DNA of 64,000 nt from Ruminococcaceae bacterium UBA2854 (lineage in GTDB: Bacteria > Bacillota > Clostridia > Oscillospirales > Acutalibacteraceae). Below are positions 59,592 through 64,000 of the stretch, piece by piece (position 1 is the first letter of the stretch; each line of letters starts with the position of its first letter). The stretch spans positions 1 through 64,000 of the forward strand of contig DEFK01000016.1 in the NCBI GenBank assembly GCA_002350765.1, written 5' to 3'. The notes under the pieces were generated by a model that was not told where the DNA came from, made no database searches, and saw only the letters and a program-made list of their open reading frames with translations. The translations under genes and the position numbers were made by a program.

Positions 59592-60068
59592 ATGGAATTA
59601 ACCGTACGCAGGGCAGGCGAAAAAGATATACCGAGAATACTCGAGCTGTTGATTCAGGTCGATATGGTTCATCATACGGGACGTCCCGATATTTTTAAAG
59701 GTCCCGCCACCAAGTACAGTGCCGAGGAATTAAAGGCGATTGTTAAAGACGATAAAACGCCTGTATTTGTATGCGTTGATAATAACGACAGTGTTCTCGG
59801 CCACGCGTTTTGTATTCATAAGCAGGTGATCGGCGACTCTGTGCTGACTGATATTAAGACCTTGTATATAGATGATATCTGTGTTGACGAGGCTTGCCGC
59901 GGTAAAAGCGTAGGCAAAACTCTTTATAATTACGTTATAAACTACGCGAAAGAGCAGGGCTTTTATAATGTTACCCTTAACGTGTGGACGTGCAATAACG
60001 GCGCGTTAAAATTCTACGAGGCTATGGGATTAAAGCCTCAGAAAATCGGAATGGAAAAAGTCCTTTAA
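59592..60068 (+). CDS. GNAT family N-acetyltransferase
   Basis: This is a 158-residue GNAT protein. DICVDEACRGKSVGKTLYNYV (about residues 97-117) is the acetyl-CoA-binding A motif, and FYNVTLNVWTCNNGALKFYEAMG is the downstream strand and helix. An N-terminal HHTGRPDIF segment is typical of relatives that acetylate small amines or protein N-termini; substrate unknown. Own terminator upstream, and a second, unrelated GNAT follows after 27 bases. Confidence 0.9.
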   Translation: MELTVRRAGEKDIPRILELLIQVDMVHHTGRPDIFKGPATKYSAEELKAIVKDDKTPVFVCVDNNDSVLGHAFCIHKQVIGDSVLTDIKTLYIDDICVDEACRGKSVGKTLYNYVINYAKEQGFYNVTLNVWTCNNGALKFYEAMGLKPQKIGMEKVL

Positions 60069-60095
60069 TACGAGGTAATCGGAAAAGGTGATTAA

Positions 60096-60662
60096 ATGAG
60101 TGATTATAACAAATCTGATAATTCCCCCCGCCTTTGCAGGCGGCGTCTATTATCTAATTTCAGTAGCGGAATACAATCCCCTACTGAATTTGCAGTACTG
60201 CGTACTGCTTGCTTTGATAAAAGCAAAGCTTTGAAAGTAATTCGCGCTACCGAGGAATGGCAGCGCTCGGGAGCGTATTCAGTAAGGATCCAGGGAATGA
60301 ACCGCCAGCACCATATATCCCTGCGGGATGAATTCGACGAGTACGACGGCGATAGAAGTAAATACATAGTTATTCTGGACGACGAATATCCGATTGCGAC
60401 GTGCAGGTTTTATGAGCTGGACGAAAAGACCGTGCTCTTAGGACGGGTAGTAGTTCTCCCCGAATACCGCGGAAAGCATCTCGGAAGCATGGTTATAAAT
60501 GAAGCGGAAAAGTGGATACGTGAACTCGGCTATGAAAAGGTGAGAATAGACAGCCGCACTGTAGCGGTCGGCTTTTACGAAAAACTCGGGTATACAAAAG
60601 TGGATAACGAGGTTATAAAAAGCTGGAGCTTCGATTGTATAAGAATGGTAAAAAGCCTTTAA
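60096..60662 (+). CDS. GNAT family acetyltransferase carrying a palindromic insertion in its N-terminus
   Basis: This is a 188-residue GNAT. From about residue 46 the sequence follows a known type: LKVIRATEEWQRSGAYSVRIQGM, CRFYELDEKTVLLGRVVVLPEYRGKHLGSMVI (CoA loop) and a C-terminal VAVGFYEKLGY. Residues about 9-45 (Arg/Leu/Ser-rich, SPRLCRRRLL...) do not fit that family and are encoded by DNA made of four consecutive hairpins (60121-60230). It seems that a palindromic repeat inserted in frame, leaving an open frame with a foreign N-terminal segment. Whether the protein still works is unknown; the core is intact. Confidence 0.8.
   Translation: MSDYNKSDNSPRLCRRRLLSNFSSGIQSPTEFAVLRTACFDKSKALKVIRATEEWQRSGAYSVRIQGMNRQHHISLRDEFDEYDGDRSKYIVILDDEYPIATCRFYELDEKTVLLGRVVVLPEYRGKHLGSMVINEAEKWIRELGYEKVRIDSRTVAVGFYEKLGYTKVDNEVIKSWSFDCIRMVKSL
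60121..60230. repeat. Palindromic element inserted within the GNAT reading frame
   Basis: Hairpins in order: CCGCC / GGCGG (60128-60143), TTCAGTAG / CTACTGAA (60159-60188), GCAGTAC / GTACTGC (60192-60208) and GCTTTG / CAAAGC (60211-60229). The frame stays open through it. No second copy was noticed in the window. Confidence 0.65.
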
Positions 60663-60668
60663 TTTAAA

Positions 60669-60698
60669 ACTCCGTTTGGAAATCCAAGCGGAGTTTTT
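60669..60698 (+). terminator. Terminator after the GNAT pair
   Basis: ACTCCGTTTGG / CCAAGCGGAGT with an AAAT loop is followed by TTTTGTG. Confidence 0.8.
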
Positions 60699-60776
60699 GT
60701 GTGACAAATCAGCATATACTATTGTGTTTAGAATTGCTTATGATATGATAAAGAATAGATATAAGGAGTTGATATT

Positions 60777-60957
60777 ATGAAATACATAAATGTTGTAAAC
60801 GGCCCGAAAAACGCTTCGCCATCCCGCTAAAATGCAGGCTATCGCGGGCACAATGAATCCCGACCATTTAAAAGACATATGCGCCGCGTCGAAAGTCGAG
60901 CTTACCCATAAGGAATGGTATAGGCTTTATCTCGCTTCGGGCAAGTATTTACCGTAA
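60777..60957 (+). pseudogene. Remnant of an aldo/keto reductase gene with large internal deletion
   Basis: A well-formed start (AAGGAG, then ATG 60777) gives KYINVVNGPKNAS, which is how some aldo/keto reductases begin. After a few codons the frame stops. In another frame the DNA reads HPAKMQAIAGTMNP then DHLKDICAASKVELTHKEWY and LYLASGKYLP, the C-terminal end of the same family. About 250 central residues, with the Asp-Tyr-Lys-His active site, are gone. It is therefore a non-functional remnant. Confidence 0.75.
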
Positions 60958-60991
60958 TATGTGAATAGTTTTATAACTCTAATCGGGTTTA

Positions 60992-61060
60992 TTGACAACT
61001 CGTTTATTTAGTGATAGTATTAAAATATAGCAAGGGCGCTTACCTTAGTGGTGAGCGCTC
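60992..61060 (+). promoter_or_regulatory. Promoter and terminator-like leader hairpin of the PPDK-like gene
   Basis: TTGACA (60992-60997) and TAGTAT (61015-61020) are 17 bp apart. Just downstream, GGCGCTTACC / GGTGAGCGCT (61034-61060) is followed by TTTT, before the ribosome site TTGGAGG. A terminator placed between promoter and gene suggests attenuation. Confidence 0.5.
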
Positions 61061-61089
61061 TTTTCGTTTAATTTATTGGAGGTGCTTTT

Positions 61090-63654
61090 ATGGCGGCGTT
61101 TGACAGGATTCTTTCGGGTATTCCCGAGATGGATAAGGCGCTCGACAACATTAGGCTGGGCGATAATGTTGTTTGGAGAGTTTCTAACCTCGACGAGTTT
61201 AAGCTTTTTATGGAGCCTTATGCAGAGCAAGCAATAAAAGATAAACGTAATATTATTTATTTCCGTTTCGCAAGCCACGAGCCGTTTTTTACCGATAAAG
61301 AGGGTGTTAAGACGGTTGAAATTCCGCTTTCCCACCGCTTCGAAAACTTTACGGTAGAAATCCATAACGTGATTGAAAGGGAAGGCAAGGACGCGTTCTA
61401 TGTTTTTGACTGTCTGTCGGAACTGCAGACCGCGTGGGCTACCGACTTAATGATGGGCAACTTTTTCAGAGTAACGTGTCCGTTTCTCTTTATTCTTGAC
61501 ACTGTGGCGTTCTTCCCGCTTATAAGAGGAAAGCATTCCGTCCATTCCGTTAATAAGATTATGAATACAACCCAGCTTTTTCTGGATGTATATACAGGAG
61601 GCAACAGCGTGTATGTTCGTCCCGAAAAGGTATGGAACCGTGACTCGGAAACGATGTTTTTTCCACATACCTACGAGCCCTCTACGGGCGCGTTCCGTCC
61701 GATAACCGACGGCGTAAAGTCGAGCAGATTTTACCACACGCTCGGTAAACTCCAGCGTACCGCTGAGGAGCAGTATACCGACTCCTGGGATCGTTTCTTT
61801 AATCTCGCTAAGCTAAAGCGCTCCGCGGGGTCGGATTTAGCTGACGAGTGTTCAACAATGTGCCGTATTATGATGACGCGTGATAAGAAAATGCGACGTA
61901 TGGTTAAAAAGCATTTTGAGCCCGAGGATTATTTCGAGGTCAGAGACCATATGGTAGGCACAGGAATGATAGGTGGTAAGGCGTGCGGAATGCTCCTCGC
62001 GAGAGCGATAATCCGCAACACGCACCCCGATATTGACGAAATTCTCGAACCGCACGATTCTTTCTATGTCGGCTCGGACTTGTATTATACCTACATAGTG
62101 GATAACGGATTCTGGGATATGCGAATAAAGCAGAGAACCGACGACGGTTTCTTTAAGCTTGCCGATAAGTTTAAAAAACTGCTTTTGGAGGGAGAATTCT
62201 CTGACGAGATGAAGGAGCAGTTCGCTCATATTATAGAATATTACGGACAGGATCCGTATATAGTCCGCTCAAGCAGTATCTTAGAAGACGGCTTCGGAAA
62301 CGCTTTTGCGGGGAAATACGACTCGGTATTCTGTTCGAACCGAGGCAGCTTTGAGGATAGATTACTGGAATTTGAGAACGCCATTAAAACTGTCTACGCG
62401 AGTACAATGAGCCTTTCGGCGCTCGACTATAGAAAACGCCGCGGACTTGATAAGCGTGATGAGCAGATGGCTCTGCTTGTGCAGAGAGTTTCGGGTTCGT
62501 ATTACGGTACATATTATATGCCTTGCGCGGCAGGCGTCGGATATTCCTACAGCCCGTACAGATTTATGAAGTCTGCTGACCCTAACGCGGGTATGCTAAG
62601 GCTTGTAATGGGGCTCGGAACCGCGGCTGTTGACCGTACCGAGGGTTCATACCCGAGACTCGTAAGTCTTGATATGCCGCAGAGGACGGTTTATTCAAGC
62701 GCGGCTGACAGACACAGGTATTCCCAGCGGAAGGTTGAGGTTATGAATACTGTAAAACGTGACCTCGAAACAGTAGAGCTAAGAGCTTTAGAGCCCGTAC
62801 TCCCGCGTTATCTCGGCGACATTCTTCTCGAGCATGATTTCGACGCGGAGTCACGCCTCAGGGAAATGGGCAGACATCAGGACGTACGCTTTATTTCCTG
62901 CAAGGGAATTGTCACAAACAACACACTTATGGACTGTATGAGTCGAATGCTCGAGTGTATCCAGAGTGAATACGAATATCCTGTTGATACGGAATTTACG
63001 ATTAATATCTCCGACAGCGGTGAATATTCTATCGACCTCTTGCAGTGCAGACCGCTGCAAATCGTCACGGGCAAAGCCTCTGTAGATATCCCCGAAAATG
63101 TGTCGGCGGAGAATATCCTGCTCGAGTGCAAGGGCGCTTCAATGGGGCTTTCGAGAGTAGAAAAGCTCGACTATATTGTATATGTTGATCCCGTAGGCTA
63201 TTATAATATGCCCTATAGCGAGAAGATAAATGTCGCTAAGCTTATAGGCGGGATTAACTGGCATTTCAGAAACGAAAACAAGCATATGATGCTTATGACG
63301 CCGGGGCGTATAGGAACCTCATCGCACGAGCTCGGAGTGCCCACGGCGTTTTCTGATATAAGCGGCTTTGACGTAGTCTGCGAGATGGAGGAGAGCAAGG
63401 CAGGCTATAATCCCGAGCTCTCCTACGGAAGCCACATTTTCCAGGATTTGGTAGAGGCTGAAATACTTTACACCGCTGTGTTTAATAACAACAAAACCCT
63501 CGCTTTTAATCCCGAGAAGCTCGAAAAATTTGAGGATATTGTCTCCGAATTCAACAGCGGAGAGGAGCTAAAGGGCATTGTCCGTGTATTTAAAGCGGAA
63601 AACTGCACGCTGTATCACGATATAAATAACGAGCATTTGCTTGTAACGATGTAA
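61090..63654 (+). CDS. KaiC-like N-domain fused to PPDK-type ATP-grasp protein
   Basis: This is an 854-residue cytosolic protein. Residues 1 to about 220 resemble a KaiC/RecA-type domain (SGIPEMDKALDNIRLGDNVVW...YFRFASHEPFF...YVFDCLSELQTAW), but the P-loop GxxxxGKT is absent. About 285-600 is a PEP-synthase/PPDK N-terminal ATP-grasp domain: GMIGGKACGMLLARAI and YIVRSSSILEDGFGNAFAGKYDS carry the nucleotide-binding Arg. The phosphohistidine and PEP-binding domains of true PPDK are missing; the end (GRIGTSSHELGVPTAFSDIS, GSHIFQDL) matches a less studied family annotated as PEP/pyruvate-binding. I cannot name its substrate. GGAGG precedes the ATG. Confidence 0.82.
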   Translation: MAAFDRILSGIPEMDKALDNIRLGDNVVWRVSNLDEFKLFMEPYAEQAIKDKRNIIYFRFASHEPFFTDKEGVKTVEIPLSHRFENFTVEIHNVIEREGKDAFYVFDCLSELQTAWATDLMMGNFFRVTCPFLFILDTVAFFPLIRGKHSVHSVNKIMNTTQLFLDVYTGGNSVYVRPEKVWNRDSETMFFPHTYEPSTGAFRPITDGVKSSRFYHTLGKLQRTAEEQYTDSWDRFFNLAKLKRSAGSDLADECSTMCRIMMTRDKKMRRMVKKHFEPEDYFEVRDHMVGTGMIGGKACGMLLARAIIRNTHPDIDEILEPHDSFYVGSDLYYTYIVDNGFWDMRIKQRTDDGFFKLADKFKKLLLEGEFSDEMKEQFAHIIEYYGQDPYIVRSSSILEDGFGNAFAGKYDSVFCSNRGSFEDRLLEFENAIKTVYASTMSLSALDYRKRRGLDKRDEQMALLVQRVSGSYYGTYYMPCAAGVGYSYSPYRFMKSADPNAGMLRLVMGLGTAAVDRTEGSYPRLVSLDMPQRTVYSSAADRHRYSQRKVEVMNTVKRDLETVELRALEPVLPRYLGDILLEHDFDAESRLREMGRHQDVRFISCKGIVTNNTLMDCMSRMLECIQSEYEYPVDTEFTINISDSGEYSIDLLQCRPLQIVTGKASVDIPENVSAENILLECKGASMGLSRVEKLDYIVYVDPVGYYNMPYSEKINVAKLIGGINWHFRNENKHMMLMTPGRIGTSSHELGVPTAFSDISGFDVVCEMEESKAGYNPELSYGSHIFQDLVEAEILYTAVFNNNKTLAFNPEKLEKFEDIVSEFNSGEELKGIVRVFKAENCTLYHDINNEHLLVTM

Positions 63655-63658
63655 TAAA

Positions 63659-63694
63659 AACCTCCGCTTGATTTAATTCAGGCGGAGGTTTTAT
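63659..63694 (+). terminator. Terminator of the PPDK-like gene
   Basis: AACCTCCGC / GCGGAGGTT with a short inner stem is followed by TTATAG. The stem resembles the spoVAD terminator. Confidence 0.75.
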
Positions 63695-63722
63695 AGACAA
63701 ACGAATTTTATTGTGATATAAT
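63694..63722 (+). promoter_or_regulatory. Promoter of the EamA-type transporter gene
   Basis: TAGACA (63694-63699) and TATAAT (63717-63722) are 17 bp apart; transcription would start at the edge of the riboswitch. Confidence 0.6.
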
Positions 63723-63724
63723 TT

Positions 63725-63775
63725 TACCGTCGAAAGATACGGGTGGACACCTACCGTGCAGTCAGGTCAAATTAA
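63725..63775 (+). ncRNA. Probable guanidine-IV (mepA-type) riboswitch
   Basis: GATACGGGTGG, a short loop, CCTACCGT, then GCAGTCAGG (63736-63766) agrees with what I remember of the guanidine-IV consensus: an ACGG-x-TGG / CTACCGT hairpin followed by AGUCAGG. It sits directly after a promoter and 18 bases before the start of a small-molecule transporter gene, the usual context. Not checked by covariance search. Confidence 0.55.
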
Positions 63776-63792
63776 AACTTGGAGGAAATGCT

Positions 63793-64000
63793 GTGTTTTC
63801 TTATATATGGCCGATAGCGCTGGTAGTGCTGTCGAATGTTGTTTATCAGATTTGCGCGAAATCTATGCCGAGCGGGCTTAATCCCTTTATTGCGCTGACG
63901 ATTACCTATCTTGTGGGGGCGCTTGCGAGCGTTATTCTGTATTTTGTTCTCGGCAAACAGTCGAATCCGATTAAAGAGCTTTCCCATCTTAACTGGACGC
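63793..64000 (+). CDS. EamA/DMT-family transporter, truncated by the window end
   Basis: The first 69 residues are visible. GTG 63793 follows GGAGG (63781-63785) by 7 bases; an ATG at 63788 is out of frame and stops quickly. The sequence VFSYIWPIALVVLSNVVYQICAKSM is a first helix, and PFIALTITYLVGALASVILYFVLG a second, as in EamA-type drug/metabolite transporters. The riboswitch-like leader suggests export of guanidine or a guanidinium compound, but EamA proteins are less usual partners than SMR exporters. The remainder lies outside the window. Confidence 0.75.
   Translation, partial: MFSYIWPIALVVLSNVVYQICAKSMPSGLNPFIALTITYLVGALASVILYFVLGKQSNPIKELSHLNWT

Noticed and set aside
1..64000. tRNA or rRNA genes
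   Set aside because: No cloverleaf with GGTTCGAATC-type arm or rRNA core sequence was noticed on either strand; a dedicated scan was not possible.

Overview
The window looks like a chromosome segment of a low-to-mid GC, spore-forming gut or rumen member of the Clostridia, most likely near Ruminococcaceae/Oscillospiraceae. Reasons: sporulation genes (spoIIE, spoVAD), strong AGGAGG-type ribosome sites, TTGACA/TATAAT promoters, a K+-dependent membrane pyrophosphatase, an ArgR-type arginine operon, and SipW/TasA-type secreted proteins. No rRNA, tRNA, CRISPR array or phage replication/packaging gene was seen.

Region 1 (1-3453, minus strand) holds a polytopic membrane protein and a leucine-rich-repeat protein with a phage-baseplate-like N-terminus that appears to start at AUU. 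Region 2 (3690-29410, plus strand) is the accessory part: a 26-kb surface-fibre locus. It has seven small-to-medium exported or membrane-anchored proteins; six carry SipW/TasA-type signal motifs, and most share a C-terminal W-[IL]-E-G-x-D-x-x-C fingerprint. One (6259-7002) has codon use and a strong terminator that suggest a major subunit. Two SipW-type signal peptidases, a lipoprotein and a 2,554-residue secreted repeat protein complete the set. In its centre is a membrane-anchored McrB-like AAA+ ATPase next to a DUF2357/McrC-like protein in which a coiled coil of roughly 365 residues replaces any visible nuclease. I infer a restriction-type AAA+ pair recruited to build, export or position a surface fibre. 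The locus is also invaded by three small-gene elements (two DUF559 nuclease genes and one 23S-IVS four-helix-bundle gene), each next to its own class of inverted palindromic repeats.

Region 3 (29482-37885, minus strand) is a complete arginine operon, transcribed argG-argH-argC-argJ-argB-GNAT-argD-argF, with ARG boxes upstream of argG and of the divergent flavin-reductase-like gene. Region 4 (38219-48094) is housekeeping: a degenerate beta-lactamase-fold lipoprotein, hppA, trxAB, a split transketolase, and a vitamin group (coaX, ECF S component, birA) with an unassigned structured leader before birA.

Region 5 (48145-64000) has spoIIE with a Spo0A-type 21-bp-spaced promoter; an envelope operon (glycolipid glycosyltransferase, serpin-like lipoprotein, UPF0104 flippase-like protein); vanW; a nitroreductase; an AbrB/MGT-glycosyltransferase pair with an autoregulatory palindrome; spoVAD; two GNATs, one with a palindromic element inside its reading frame; an internally deleted aldo/keto reductase remnant; a KaiC-like/PPDK fusion protein; and a truncated EamA-type transporter behind a probable guanidine-IV riboswitch.
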